This document shows, piece by piece, positions 13,906 to 23,226 of a DNA stretch of 24,241 nucleotides (its first letter is position 1; each line of letters starts with the position of its first letter). Made by a program: the position numbers and the translations under genes. Source of the stretch: Porphyromonadaceae bacterium UBA7180 (GTDB lineage Bacteria > Bacteroidota > Bacteroidia > Bacteroidales > Muribaculaceae); the NCBI GenBank assembly GCA_002491165.1, contig DKVK01000084.1, positions 1-24,241 of the forward strand. Direction: 5' to 3'. The notes beneath the pieces were generated by a model. It searched no databases. It was given only the letters and a program-made list of their open reading frames with translations, and was not told where the DNA came from.

Positions 13906-13913
13906 TAACTTTG
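13906..13913 (+). promoter_or_regulatory. promoter -7 box (TAACTTTG) for the DUF4493/PCMD operon
   Basis: An exact TAnnTTTG match in the AT-rich 150-nt gap after tadA. The -33 box is unclear (TTCG at 13885-13888 with a 17-nt spacer). The leader would be about 90 nt and contains a 10-nt palindrome GAATTAATTC (13992-14001) close to the start codon. No other TAnnTTTG box is evident in the short gaps of the downstream block. Confidence 0.55.
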
Positions 13914-14008
13914 CCACATAATTGTATGTAGTTTATAGTTTGCCCTAACTATATCCGCTTTTAAGATTCTCTTTATATTATATATGTAGACGAATTAATT
14001 CTAAAAAT

Positions 14009-16471
14009 ATGAAACTATTGCATTATGGATTTCTCCTCGTCGGGGCCGCTCTTGGCCTGGCGGCATGTTCGGAAGACAATCCCTGGATGAACAGCGACGG
14101 TGAGGGCGGTATTCTCCCCCTTGTCAACGCCGATTCCCATGTCAAGGATGCCATTCCCACGCGTGCCACCGCCATGACCCCGGACGTCCAGGAGTTTGGC
14201 CTGAAGCTCACGAAAGCCGACGGCCAGTTTACCAAAACCTGGGACCGTCTCGCCGACTTCGACGAGAAGCAGGGCTTCCGCTCGGGCGAGTACACCCTCG
14301 AAGCCTTCTACGGTTCTATCGATGAGGAAGGTTTTGAAAAACCATGCTACAAGGGCGCCGCGCAAGTAGTGGTGAAGCCCGGAGAACAAACCGAGGTGGC
14401 AGTTACCGCCACCCTTGCCAACTCTATGGTCAGCATCGACTACACCGATGCCTTCAAGAACTATTTCGCTGATTACCAGACATCCCTCCATTCCGAGGGA
14501 TACGGCTACAACGAACTTCCCAAGGACTGCCCCGACCCAATGTATGTGGCGCCCGGCAAGGTGCAGATTTCCGTGGCCTTTACTAAACCCAACGGACAGT
14601 CGGCCACCGTGCAACCCGCCGAGTTTACCGCCGAGGCCCGTCACCATTACCATGTAACCCTCGACTGCAACAACGGCAATGTGGGTGACGCTCAGCTTAT
14701 CGTCACCTTCGACGATACCGTGGATCAGGAAGAGGTAATCGTCGACCTCAGTGACGAGTTGCTGAACATGCCGGAACCGGAGGTTACGCCGCAGGGCTTT
14801 ACCGACGGCCAGACGCTCCAGCTCATCGAGCACTCTCCGGCCGACAGCCCCATGAAGTTCACGGCCTACGTTCCCGCAGGAATCCAGGCCGCCACCTTCA
14901 CGGTCAATTCAGACAGCTACACACCGCCGTTCGGCCGTGAAGTGGACCTCGCGTCCGCCGACGGTGCCGTGCAGTCGCAGCTCGCCGCCGCCGGTATCAA
15001 GGTGCTCGGCCTTTTCAAGAATCCCGACAAACTCGCTACCGTGGATTTCTCGGGACTTATCGAACAGCTCCCCGCCGGCACGCATACCATCACCCTACAG
15101 ATGAAAGACCGCCTCACGCGCGTCAACGCCCCCGTCTCCGTGACAATCGTCAATGCGCCGCTCGAGCTCTCCTTCATCTCTGCACCGGTTTGCCCCTTCG
15201 GCTCAACTTCCGCTACCGTGAACATATCTTATAACGGCACTGACCCCCGGCGCGACATCACCGTGCAGGGTCTTAATGACGATGGTGTATGGGTAGACTG
15301 CCCTGTGACATCTGCCGCCGCCACCAACGCCAAGGCGCGTAAGAGCCGTTCCGACGCATTCCCCTCGAAAGCATACGCGCTGGGCGTTACTGTCCCGGTG
15401 ACCACACGCGACATCCAGGTGCGTATATATTATAAAGGTGTACAGAAGGCCACCGGCGTCATCAAGCGCGGTTATGCCGTGGAAGCAAACGCCTTCGCAC
15501 GACATGCCATCCTTACTGTGAAGACCAACAAGGAAAGCATTGCCTCCACCGTCAACTCCCTCCGCGTCTATGACGGCGAGAAGGAACTCGGCTCCGGCAA
15601 CATCACGCGCGACCCGGCAAACGGCACCGTGACAATCACAAACCTTAAAGGTTCTACACGCTACCACCTCTACTTCACCACCGCCTCGTCAGGTTCCTCC
15701 TTCACCGATGCCGACGTAGCGTTCACCACCGAAGCCGAAGCCCAGGTAGAGAACGCCGGCATGGAGAACTGGTATTCGGAGAAAGTACACAGCCAAAAGA
15801 CTTTAGGAATTGGAGAAGATATTTACAGATGGTTCCCGAACGCACAAGGCTCAAATTATTGGGGTACCCGTAATGCTACGACAACAGGACAGAGTACAGG
15901 CATGACGTGTTATTATACATCTTTTAGTGGAACGATTAATTCTGGAAATGCTGCTGAAATCAGTACTCTCGGCTGGGGAAAGGGCGTAACTTTTGGAGGC
16001 GCAAATGACAAACCACAGGTTACTGCCGGTATGCTCTTTATGGGTTCTCACTCATATTCAGGGAGCGAAACGACATTTGAGCCATCAAAGGAAACATTTG
16101 ATTATGGTCGTTCTTTCACTTCACGACCCACATCCCTTTCCTTTGACTATAAATTCACATCCCATAACAGTGAAGCTTTCAAAGCATACGTTGTGATAGA
16201 GAATCGAGCCGGCGGCAAGACAACCCGTCTCGCTTACGGCGAACTTGTTTCCAATACAAATGTTTCAAACTTCACAAATACGACCATCCGTCTTAATTAC
16301 AGCAATCTTACGCTGAAAGCGACACATGCTTATATAGTATTCATTTCCTCGAATGCCGAAAATCCCGGAGTATCAAAACATCAAGGTTCAAAGAATGCAT
16401 TTAAAGGTAATTCTGATTCCAAATATATCGGCAACGTCTTGACGGTTGACAATATCAAGTTCAATTACTAA
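14009..16471 (+). CDS. surface lipoprotein: DUF4493 plus PCMD-like C-terminus
   Basis: An 820-residue lipoprotein. The signal peptide ends in LAAC (Cys20), followed by acidic residues (SEDNPWMNSDGEGG), which resembles the Bacteroidetes surface-export signal. About residues 50-250 match DUF4493: RSGEYTLEAFYGS, then VVVKPGEQTEVAV and TATLANSMVSIDY. Beta-rich domains fill about 265-480, and an FN3-like module lies at about 485-575 (VTITNLKGSTRYHLYFTT). From about 580 (NAGMENW) to the end is a PCMD-like jelly-roll, ending in VLTVDNIKFNY. PCMD (putative carbohydrate metabolism domain) is thought to bind glycans but is unproven. The last 230 residues are encoded by AT-rich DNA (33% GC by count at 15901-15960, against 62% at 15121-15180). 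It is the first gene of the 10-kb block; a 12-nt gap follows. Confidence 0.82.
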   Translation: MKLLHYGFLLVGAALGLAACSEDNPWMNSDGEGGILPLVNADSHVKDAIPTRATAMTPDVQEFGLKLTKADGQFTKTWDRLADFDEKQGFRSGEYTLEAFYGSIDEEGFEKPCYKGAAQVVVKPGEQTEVAVTATLANSMVSIDYTDAFKNYFADYQTSLHSEGYGYNELPKDCPDPMYVAPGKVQISVAFTKPNGQSATVQPAEFTAEARHHYHVTLDCNNGNVGDAQLIVTFDDTVDQEEVIVDLSDELLNMPEPEVTPQGFTDGQTLQLIEHSPADSPMKFTAYVPAGIQAATFTVNSDSYTPPFGREVDLASADGAVQSQLAAAGIKVLGLFKNPDKLATVDFSGLIEQLPAGTHTITLQMKDRLTRVNAPVSVTIVNAPLELSFISAPVCPFGSTSATVNISYNGTDPRRDITVQGLNDDGVWVDCPVTSAAATNAKARKSRSDAFPSKAYALGVTVPVTTRDIQVRIYYKGVQKATGVIKRGYAVEANAFARHAILTVKTNKESIASTVNSLRVYDGEKELGSGNITRDPANGTVTITNLKGSTRYHLYFTTASSGSSFTDADVAFTTEAEAQVENAGMENWYSEKVHSQKTLGIGEDIYRWFPNAQGSNYWGTRNATTTGQSTGMTCYYTSFSGTINSGNAAEISTLGWGKGVTFGGANDKPQVTAGMLFMGSHSYSGSETTFEPSKETFDYGRSFTSRPTSLSFDYKFTSHNSEAFKAYVVIENRAGGKTTRLAYGELVSNTNVSNFTNTTIRLNYSNLTLKATHAYIVFISSNAENPGVSKHQGSKNAFKGNSDSKYIGNVLTVDNIKFNY

Positions 16472-16483
16472 CGCCATTTCATC

Positions 16484-17743
16484 ATGAAAAAAATATTTAA
16501 TTTCACCCTGATGGCTCTCCTCGTCCTCGTCTTTGCCGCCTGCGGCAAGGAAGACCCGTTCCCCGGAATGGGCGAAGGCGAGGGACAGCTCTCCACCAAG
16601 AAGATGATGGTCAAGGTGGAGCGGCAGGAAAACGAAGTACGCGCTTCCTTCGACGTCGCCTCCTTCATCGTGGACATCCTCAAAGACGGCGAGGTAGTGG
16701 AGTCATATACATACTCCGAAATGCCCGAAGTCATAACCCTGCCGGTGGGCACATACACCGTACGCGCACGCAGCGGCGAAGTGCAGCCCGTGGCCTGGGA
16801 AGCCCCTTACTTCGAGGGTGAACGCCAGTTCACCGTAAAAAGCAAGGAGATTACCGAAGTCGAGACCATAGAATGTAAACTCGCAAACGTCCGCGTCTCC
16901 ATCCTTTACGCCGAGGACCTGCTCCAGCAGATGGGCGACGACTGTAAGGTGACCGTAGTAATGGGCGACAATGCCTCCATCGAGTTCTCCAAGAACGAAA
17001 CGCGCTCCGCCTACTTCGCTTATGTCCCCGGAAGCAACACCCTGGTGGCTACCTTCACCGGTACCGTGGGCAACGAAACGCGCGAGGACTTCAAGGCTTA
17101 CACCGACGTGGCTCCCGCCAACCACTACAAGATTACCTACCATTTCAAGAAACCGGACCTCCCCGACGACGAGGGTTCCATCACCTTCAACGGCGTGATC
17201 ATCGATGCCACCGTGACTTCGGAAGACCTCCGCGTGAACGTAGACCCGGGCGAAGAGGAAATCATCGACCCCTCCGACCGTCCGAGTGAGGGTGGCGACG
17301 AGCCTGGTCCCGGTCCCGGCCCTGACCAGCCCGGCGACAAGACCGCCCCGCAGGTAATCATCCCCGAAGGCAGCGCAATCGTCTTCGACCAAGTGATGGA
17401 CATCGTGGACGGCAGCAACTATTCCCTGCGCATGACCTCCGAAGCCGGTTTCCAGCACTTCAACGTTGAAATCGACTCACCATACCTCACCGAAGAGTTC
17501 CTCAACGGCGTGGGTATGAAGACAAAATTCGACCTGTGCAACCCCGGTTCGTTAGAGGAAGCATTGAAAAGTTTCGGACTCGCGACGGGCAATGAAGTCT
17601 CAGGACAGAAGTCGGTAGATTTCGACCTCTCGAGCCTCATCCCGCTTCTTGCACTCGACCCCGAGAGTCATGTACATAATTTTATCATCACTCTGGTCGA
17701 TGCAAACGGTACGACTACCAAGACACTTAAATTCAGAAACTAA
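16484..17743 (+). CDS. DUF4493 lipoprotein with Gly/Pro linker
   Basis: A 419-residue lipoprotein. Signal peptide with lipobox FAAC (Cys20), then GKEDPFPG. Residues about 35-250 are a clear DUF4493 domain: SFIVDILKDGEVVESYTYSEM, LPVGTYTVRARSG, VAWEAPYFEGERQFTVKS, CKLANVRVSILY, and NHYKITYHFKKP. An acidic linker (251-272) leads to a Gly/Pro stretch (GGDEPGPGPGPDQPGDK, 270-286), and the C-terminal domain (about 288-419) is beta-rich and unassigned (SLRMTSEAGFQHFNVEID). It lacks the FN3 and PCMD modules of its neighbours. The C-terminal part resembles the middle region of the other two DUF4493 proteins. It sits between two DUF4493 genes with gaps of 12 and 15 nt. Function is unknown. Confidence 0.82.
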   Translation: MKKIFNFTLMALLVLVFAACGKEDPFPGMGEGEGQLSTKKMMVKVERQENEVRASFDVASFIVDILKDGEVVESYTYSEMPEVITLPVGTYTVRARSGEVQPVAWEAPYFEGERQFTVKSKEITEVETIECKLANVRVSILYAEDLLQQMGDDCKVTVVMGDNASIEFSKNETRSAYFAYVPGSNTLVATFTGTVGNETREDFKAYTDVAPANHYKITYHFKKPDLPDDEGSITFNGVIIDATVTSEDLRVNVDPGEEEIIDPSDRPSEGGDEPGPGPGPDQPGDKTAPQVIIPEGSAIVFDQVMDIVDGSNYSLRMTSEAGFQHFNVEIDSPYLTEEFLNGVGMKTKFDLCNPGSLEEALKSFGLATGNEVSGQKSVDFDLSSLIPLLALDPESHVHNFIITLVDANGTTTKTLKFRN

Positions 17744-17758
17744 TAAACCATCCCGGAC

Positions 17759-19888
17759 ATGAAACTTAAAAATTCAATTCTTCTGATGGCCGCCGCGGCC
17801 TCGGCATTCGGGCTGGTTGCCACCTCCTGTTCAGATGACCTCCCCGGCGAAAACGGCGGCGGTTACCTGAAAATGAGAATGGTGCTCAACAGCGATGTCA
17901 CGCGTGCCAATGTCGATGACCAAAGCCTTTCCGACGCCTGTATGATATACATATCAAACAGCAAGGGCCTCATCCATAAATTCCAGGGCGTGGGAAATGT
18001 CCCCTCCGACCTCTGGCTCCGCTCGGGCTCTTATGTGGCCGAAGCATGGACCGGCGACTCCGTTTCCGCTTCTTTCGACAAGAAGTTCTATAAAGCCTAC
18101 CAGCCCTTCGTCATCGAGCAGGGAGTCACCAATGTGGTGCTAAACTGCAAGATTGCCAATGTAGTGGCCTCAGTGAACCGCGACCGCATCTCCACCGACA
18201 TGCTCCCGCAGTTCACCGTCACCGTGGGCCACACCCGTGGCCAGCTCGAGTTCAACGCCGATAACATCAACACCGAAAAGGGGTACTTCATGATGCCAAA
18301 CGGCGACGACAAACTCGTATATACCATCGAGGGCGTTAATATCATGGGAACCAAGTTCACTAAGACCGGCGAAATCCCCGCCGTGAAGCGTGCCCACGAA
18401 TATGTGCTCACCCTCAACTACAATGAACAGGCCGACCAGAACGACGTCGGCGGCGCATTCATCACTATCAGTGTAGACGACCGTGAAATCCTCATAGAAG
18501 ATGACATCACGCTGCTCGCCGGACCGCAGATCGAAGGCATCGGCTCCGACATCTCCGCTCCCCTCGCCGGCTCGGCCGGCTCGTTCGGCGACATATTCCT
18601 CGGAGCCTCCTGCTTCGGCTCGTTCCGCAACTTCAACGTCACTTTCTCCGATGCTTCGGCTTTCGGTGTCCCCTCGGCTGAATACGACCTCTCCAACATA
18701 GCCCCGGCTTCCGAGACAGCCCTGCGCGAAAGCGGTTTCTCATGGTCGGTAAGCACCGACCGCCCGGGTCAGACCCATATGCGCCTCAAGCTCCCGGCCG
18801 GGATGCTCAACCGCCTCACCAACGGTGCTTACTCGGTGACCTTCTCGGCAACTGACTCCAACGGTTATACCACAGTGCGTAAGGTCAATATCGAAGTCAG
18901 CGACGCCGCCGTGCTGATGCTCCCCGTGGAGCAGAATACCGTCCGCTCATACTCGGCAAAGGCCTCTATCAATATCGTCAAAGATGTGACCAACCCCGGC
19001 ATCCGTTTCCGCAAGGCAGGCGACTCCGAATGGATTACCTCTTCGACCGCTCAGCAGAACACCGGTACAGTGACCTTCAAACTCACGGGCCTCCAGCCCG
19101 CCACCACTTACGAGGTGCAGGCCGTCGCCGACGGCTATGTCAACACCAAGTCGGAACGCTTCACCACCGAAGGTATCTTCACCATCCCCAACGCCGGATT
19201 CGAGGATTGGAGCACATACAAAAATGGATCTAAGGACATTCCGTTCCCCGGCACAGGCTCCTCCGTTACTTTCTGGGATTCCGGCAACCAGGGTTCTATG
19301 ACCATGAGCAAGGCCATCACTACGCAAGCTTCCTCTCCGGTCCACTCCGGAAGCAGCTCGATTAAACTCGAATCCCAGTTCGTAGGTATCGGGATTGCGG
19401 GTAAGTTCGCCGCAGGTAACGTCTTCGCCGGTTCTTACGTCCGCACCGACGGTACCGACGGTGTTCTCTCATGGGGCCGTCCCATGACACATTGCCACCC
19501 CGTGAAGTTCTCCGGTTGGGCCAACTACCGCCCGAAAGCCGTCACTCACTCTAAGACTGATCTTCTCCCGGAAGGTCAGATGGACAAAGGTACGGTTTAT
19601 GCCGCCGTTGTGACCGGCCCGGTTGAGATCCGCACAAAGGCTTCGAATCGCGCCCTCTTCGACAAGGACGCCGACTATGTGCTCGCATTCGGTCAGGTTA
19701 TCTGGGACGGCGACTTCGGCCCCGACGGGCAGCTCGCTCACTTCGAAATACCCCTGACTTGGAAAAATCCCGATTACACCGGCCAGATGTACATTGTCAT
19801 CGTGGCTTCCGCCTCGCTCTACGGCGACTACTTCACCGGGGGTCCCTCGATTATGTATCTCGATGACCTCGAACTCTCTTATGAATAA
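17759..19888 (+). CDS. surface lipoprotein: DUF4493, FN3-like and PCMD modules
   Basis: A 709-residue lipoprotein. The signal peptide ends in ATSC (Cys24), followed by SDDLPGENGG. DUF4493 lies at about 36-220 (LRSGSYVAEAWTGDS, LNCKIANVVASVN, HEYVLTLNYNEQ). A middle beta domain spans 255-385, and an FN3-like module 390-472 (FKLTGLQPATTYEVQAVADG is its signature). PCMD spans 475-709, beginning IPNAGFEDWS, with FWDSGNQGS, VGIGIAGKFAAGNVFAGSY, SLYGDYFTGGPSIMYLDDLEL. It is the best example of the full module order in the window. The PCMD part is clearly paralogous to that of the gene at 21640. The stop overlaps the next gene by 8 nt. It is probably displayed on the cell surface; ligand unknown. 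Confidence 0.87.
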   Translation: MKLKNSILLMAAAASAFGLVATSCSDDLPGENGGGYLKMRMVLNSDVTRANVDDQSLSDACMIYISNSKGLIHKFQGVGNVPSDLWLRSGSYVAEAWTGDSVSASFDKKFYKAYQPFVIEQGVTNVVLNCKIANVVASVNRDRISTDMLPQFTVTVGHTRGQLEFNADNINTEKGYFMMPNGDDKLVYTIEGVNIMGTKFTKTGEIPAVKRAHEYVLTLNYNEQADQNDVGGAFITISVDDREILIEDDITLLAGPQIEGIGSDISAPLAGSAGSFGDIFLGASCFGSFRNFNVTFSDASAFGVPSAEYDLSNIAPASETALRESGFSWSVSTDRPGQTHMRLKLPAGMLNRLTNGAYSVTFSATDSNGYTTVRKVNIEVSDAAVLMLPVEQNTVRSYSAKASINIVKDVTNPGIRFRKAGDSEWITSSTAQQNTGTVTFKLTGLQPATTYEVQAVADGYVNTKSERFTTEGIFTIPNAGFEDWSTYKNGSKDIPFPGTGSSVTFWDSGNQGSMTMSKAITTQASSPVHSGSSSIKLESQFVGIGIAGKFAAGNVFAGSYVRTDGTDGVLSWGRPMTHCHPVKFSGWANYRPKAVTHSKTDLLPEGQMDKGTVYAAVVTGPVEIRTKASNRALFDKDADYVLAFGQVIWDGDFGPDGQLAHFEIPLTWKNPDYTGQMYIVIVASASLYGDYFTGGPSIMYLDDLELSYE

Positions 19889-20708
19889 TTTTCAAAGATT
19901 TTTATACTCCGCGACACTGCTCGCCGCAGGCTCCCTCACGGGAGTCTGCGCCGGGCAGTCTCCCTCTTCTCCCGAATCATCGGAGACCCCGGCAACCGAC
20001 ATTAAACTCCCGCTCTCCGACTCAGGTAACGACTCCATCAGGGAGTTCCGGCGACAGATGGAATCCGTGGTCTTCGTCCCCAAAGGGCAGTGGATTACCG
20101 GTATCTCCATATCCTATTCGCAGTCCAACCAGAACCGTTACCAGTTCCTCATCCTCGAAAACCTTTCAGGAGACACATATACCTTCAACGTCTCCCCGAT
20201 GCTTTGCTTCGCTTTCAAAAACGACATGGCCGCCGGCGGTAAATTCGGTTATTCACGCTCTCTTGCCAAACTCGAAAGGGCAGACATTGTGCTCGATTCC
20301 GAAACTTCCTATACCGGCGAATACATATATTCCCTCTCGCACTCCTACTGGGGCATGGCCATCATGCGAATTTACTTCTCCATAGGCCGCTCCAAGCGCT
20401 TCGGCTTCTTCTCCGAGTTGCAATTCAAGCTCGGCGGCGGACAGTCCAAAGTCACTAAAGGCATCGACGACGACTTCACCGGAACTTACATGCGCAACTT
20501 CAACCTGAACGTGGGCCTCGCCCCGGGAATGTGCATTTTCCTCAACAACTACTCCGCCCTTGAAGTCAACGTCGGCGTCCTCGGCTTCTCATACAACCAC
20601 AACCGCCAGGTCAACGACCGCATCTATGTGGCCAACATGAAGACCAAAAGTGCAAACTTCAAAATCAACCTCTTTTCAATAACCTTCGGATGCGCCTTCT
20701 ACTTATGA
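19881..20708 (+). CDS. outer-membrane beta-barrel protein (paralog 1)
   Basis: A 275-residue protein. The start at 19881 (MNNFQRFLYSATLLAAGSL) is chosen because it gives a proper signal peptide, cleaved after about residue 24. The frame is open further upstream but lies inside the previous gene. A Ser/Pro-rich linker (26-48) precedes the barrel at about 60-275, with alternating strands such as QWITGISISYSQS, TFNVSPMLCFAFKND, RFGFFSELQFKLGGG and a closing strand SITFGCAFYL ending in an aromatic-hydrophobic pair. It is clearly related to the next gene, so the pair arose by duplication. It overlaps the upstream stop by 8 nt and the downstream start by ATGA. Role unknown; an outer-membrane anchor or export partner for the neighbouring lipoproteins is plausible but inferred. 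Confidence 0.8.
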   Translation: MNNFQRFLYSATLLAAGSLTGVCAGQSPSSPESSETPATDIKLPLSDSGNDSIREFRRQMESVVFVPKGQWITGISISYSQSNQNRYQFLILENLSGDTYTFNVSPMLCFAFKNDMAAGGKFGYSRSLAKLERADIVLDSETSYTGEYIYSLSHSYWGMAIMRIYFSIGRSKRFGFFSELQFKLGGGQSKVTKGIDDDFTGTYMRNFNLNVGLAPGMCIFLNNYSALEVNVGVLGFSYNHNRQVNDRIYVANMKTKSANFKINLFSITFGCAFYL

Positions 20709-21643
20709 TTAAAAGACTGTTCATATTTTCGGTCCTCCTCTTCGCCGTTCTCCGCGCCTCCGCCTTTTCCTTGTGTCAGACTCCCGCCGACACCGTCGCC
20801 GCACGCCCCGGATTCACCTCCGTGCAGGTGCCCGACTCGCTGGCCGACCTCGTGCGCGACTTCGTCTCCGGGAAAGTATCCTCCATCTCCCACGCCGAGG
20901 TGTTCATCCCCAACGAGAAAGTGCTCGTCAAGGGCGACACCGTCCCGATGGTTATCCCCGAGCGCAACATCGGCCGGTACCACCGTGGGCTCTTCAACTA
21001 TATCTTCATACCGCAGAAACAGTGGCAGTTCGGCATCACCGCCTCCTATGCCGAGATGGCGTCGTCGGACCTCCAGCTGATGGATCTCCTCACCGATTTC
21101 GATTTCTCAGGGCATACTTTCTCCATTCGCCCATATATCTCGTACTTCGTAAAGAACAACCTCTCGATAGGTGTCCGGATAGCCTACACTTCGGCCAAAG
21201 GTAACCTCAACTCCCTCGCGCTCGACTTCGACGAAGACCTAAACATGGACGTCCACGACGCCATGTACCGCAACGAGGCAATCTCCACTTCCATCTTCGC
21301 GCGGCAATACATCGGCCTCTCGCGCCAGGGGCGATTCGGAATCTTCAACGAGCTGGAACTCGCCTTCGCTTCCGGCAACTCCGATTTCCGCCGCCTCTTC
21401 GACGGCAAGCCCAAGCTCACCACTACCACGTATTCCGACCTGCACCTCAACTTCTCTCCAGGCCTTTGCGTCTTTATCAACGACTACGTCTCCTTCAACA
21501 TAGCCTTCGCCGTAGTGGGTTTCTACCTGCGCAACGAGAAACAGTCGGTCGACGGCGAATATTCCGGAAACCGATTCTCTTCCGGTGCCAACTTCCGGTT
21601 CAACCTCTTCAACATTAACTTCGGTTTAGGCGTTCACTTATGA
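20705..21643 (+). CDS. outer-membrane beta-barrel protein (paralog 2)
   Basis: A 312-residue protein starting in the ATGA overlap at 20705. The signal peptide (hydrophobic 5-21) is cleaved near RASA. A periplasmic region of about 90 residues follows (VPDSLADLVRDFVSGKVSS), longer than in paralog 1. The barrel spans about 100-312. Shared landmarks with paralog 1 are FIPQKQWQFGITASYAE (against FVPKGQWITGISISYSQ), GRFGIFNELELAFASG (against RFGFFSELQFKLGG), FSPGLCVFINDYVSFNIAFAVVGF (against APGMCIFLNNYSALEVNVGVLGF) and a final FNLFNINFGLGVHL. Its stop overlaps the next lipoprotein start by ATGA. No enzyme motif is seen. Confidence 0.8.
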   Translation: MIKRLFIFSVLLFAVLRASAFSLCQTPADTVAARPGFTSVQVPDSLADLVRDFVSGKVSSISHAEVFIPNEKVLVKGDTVPMVIPERNIGRYHRGLFNYIFIPQKQWQFGITASYAEMASSDLQLMDLLTDFDFSGHTFSIRPYISYFVKNNLSIGVRIAYTSAKGNLNSLALDFDEDLNMDVHDAMYRNEAISTSIFARQYIGLSRQGRFGIFNELELAFASGNSDFRRLFDGKPKLTTTTYSDLHLNFSPGLCVFINDYVSFNIAFAVVGFYLRNEKQSVDGEYSGNRFSSGANFRFNLFNINFGLGVHL

Positions 21644-23226
21644 AATTCCTGAAAACTAAATACTTCCCCATTCTTCTCCTCGCACTCTGCATCCTGCTCC
21701 CGCTCTCCGGGTGCATACACAACGACATCCCGTATCCCCGAATCCCGCAGGATATTGTAGCAATCGCCGCGGAAGGGGAGAGCTCCCCGGCTTCCATCGA
21801 TGCCGACAATTATCAGGTCACCCTATATCTTGACGAAACCACCGACCCCAAGAAAGTCCGCTTCACGCAGTTTGAATACACCGAAGGCGCGACACCCTCG
21901 CGCAACCTCCTCGAAGGTGAATATGACCTTTCCAAACCGCTGCGCGTGACCCTCTCACTCTATCAGGATTACCAGTGGGTCATAACCGCCACGCAGGAGA
22001 TTGAACGCTACTTCAACATCCGCGGGCAGGTAGGGCAGAGCGTAATCGACCCCGTGGGGCACCGTGTAATCGTCCGAGTCCCCATGACCGCCGACCTCAA
22101 GAACCTCTACATCACCGGAGCAAAACTCGGCCCAAAAGATATTACGACCACCGTCCCCGAACTGACTCCGGGCTATTATGACATAGACAAACCGCTGAAA
22201 GTCAGTGTTACATATTTCGGCGAAACATCCGAATGGACAGTCTACGTGGAACGCACCCGCGCACTCGTCTCCCTCAATCAGGTCGACGCCTGGGCGCAGG
22301 TAATATGGGCTTATGCCGACGGACAGACCGGAGCCGACAACCGTTTCCAGTACCGAAAGTCAGGCGACGCCGACTGGATTGACGTCCCCGACGATTGGGT
22401 GACACATGACGGAGGTTCCTTCTCCGCCCGCATTATCCATCTTACTCCGCTCACCAGGTATGAAGTGCGTGCACTCTCTGACGACAACGCCAGCGGCGAA
22501 GTGGAGGTAGAAACCGAATCCACAATGATTCTCCCCGACGGGTCATTCGACCAGTGGTGGCTCGAAAACAACAAAATATGGAATCCCTGGAACCAGGACG
22601 GCGTCCAATACTGGGATACCGGAAACCGTGGCGCCGCTACCCTCGGACAGTCGAACGTAACACCCTCGGACTATACTCCCAACGGCCGCGGAAAAGCCGT
22701 GAAACTCGAAACCCGCTTCGTCGGAATCGGAGTAATAGGCAAACTCGCCGCCGGTTCAATCTATACCGGCAAGTTTATGAAAGTGGACGGTACCAACGGC
22801 ATCCTCAACTTCGGCCAGCCATGGACCGCACGCCCAACGCGCTTCCGCGGCTATTACCAATACACCTCCGCCCCTATCAACTATGCTTCAAACGATTTCA
22901 AACACCTCCTCAACCAACCGGATTCCTGCCATATCTATGTCCTGCTCACCGACTGGACCGCACCCTTTGAAATCCGTACAAATCCCAACAACCAGCACCT
23001 CCTTGACTTCGGTTCCCCCTCTATCATAGCATACGGAGGTATAACGACCTCCCAATCCTCCTCAGACTACATAGAATTCGACATACCGTTGCAATACCGG
23101 GCCACAAACCGGCGCCCGACATACGTCCTCGTGTGTGCCGCCGCTTCCAAATACGGCGACTACTTTACCGGCGGTACCGGCTCAACACTCTACATTGACC
23201 AGCTTAGCTTCGAGTACGACTACTGA
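21640..23226 (+). CDS. PCMD-domain surface lipoprotein
   Basis: A 528-residue lipoprotein with lipobox LSGC (Cys25). Residues 35-205 hold two related beta modules, each with a segment of the form EGEYDLSKPLRVTL or PGYYDIDKPLKVSVTYFG, followed by WVITATQEIERYF or WTVYVERTRAL. These look like an internal duplication of a DUF5018-like or Ig-like unit. An FN3-like module spans 206-293 (IHLTPLTRYEVRALSD). The PCMD spans 298-528 (LPDGSFDQWW, YWDTGNRGAATLG, VGIGVIGKLAAGSIYTGKF, AASKYGDYFTGGTGSTLYIDQLSFEYDY). It has no DUF4493 domain. It is coupled by overlap to the barrel gene before it and to dgkA after it (TGATG at 23224-23228). Confidence 0.87.
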   Translation: MKFLKTKYFPILLLALCILLPLSGCIHNDIPYPRIPQDIVAIAAEGESSPASIDADNYQVTLYLDETTDPKKVRFTQFEYTEGATPSRNLLEGEYDLSKPLRVTLSLYQDYQWVITATQEIERYFNIRGQVGQSVIDPVGHRVIVRVPMTADLKNLYITGAKLGPKDITTTVPELTPGYYDIDKPLKVSVTYFGETSEWTVYVERTRALVSLNQVDAWAQVIWAYADGQTGADNRFQYRKSGDADWIDVPDDWVTHDGGSFSARIIHLTPLTRYEVRALSDDNASGEVEVETESTMILPDGSFDQWWLENNKIWNPWNQDGVQYWDTGNRGAATLGQSNVTPSDYTPNGRGKAVKLETRFVGIGVIGKLAAGSIYTGKFMKVDGTNGILNFGQPWTARPTRFRGYYQYTSAPINYASNDFKHLLNQPDSCHIYVLLTDWTAPFEIRTNPNNQHLLDFGSPSIIAYGGITTSQSSSDYIEFDIPLQYRATNRRPTYVLVCAAASKYGDYFTGGTGSTLYIDQLSFEYDY

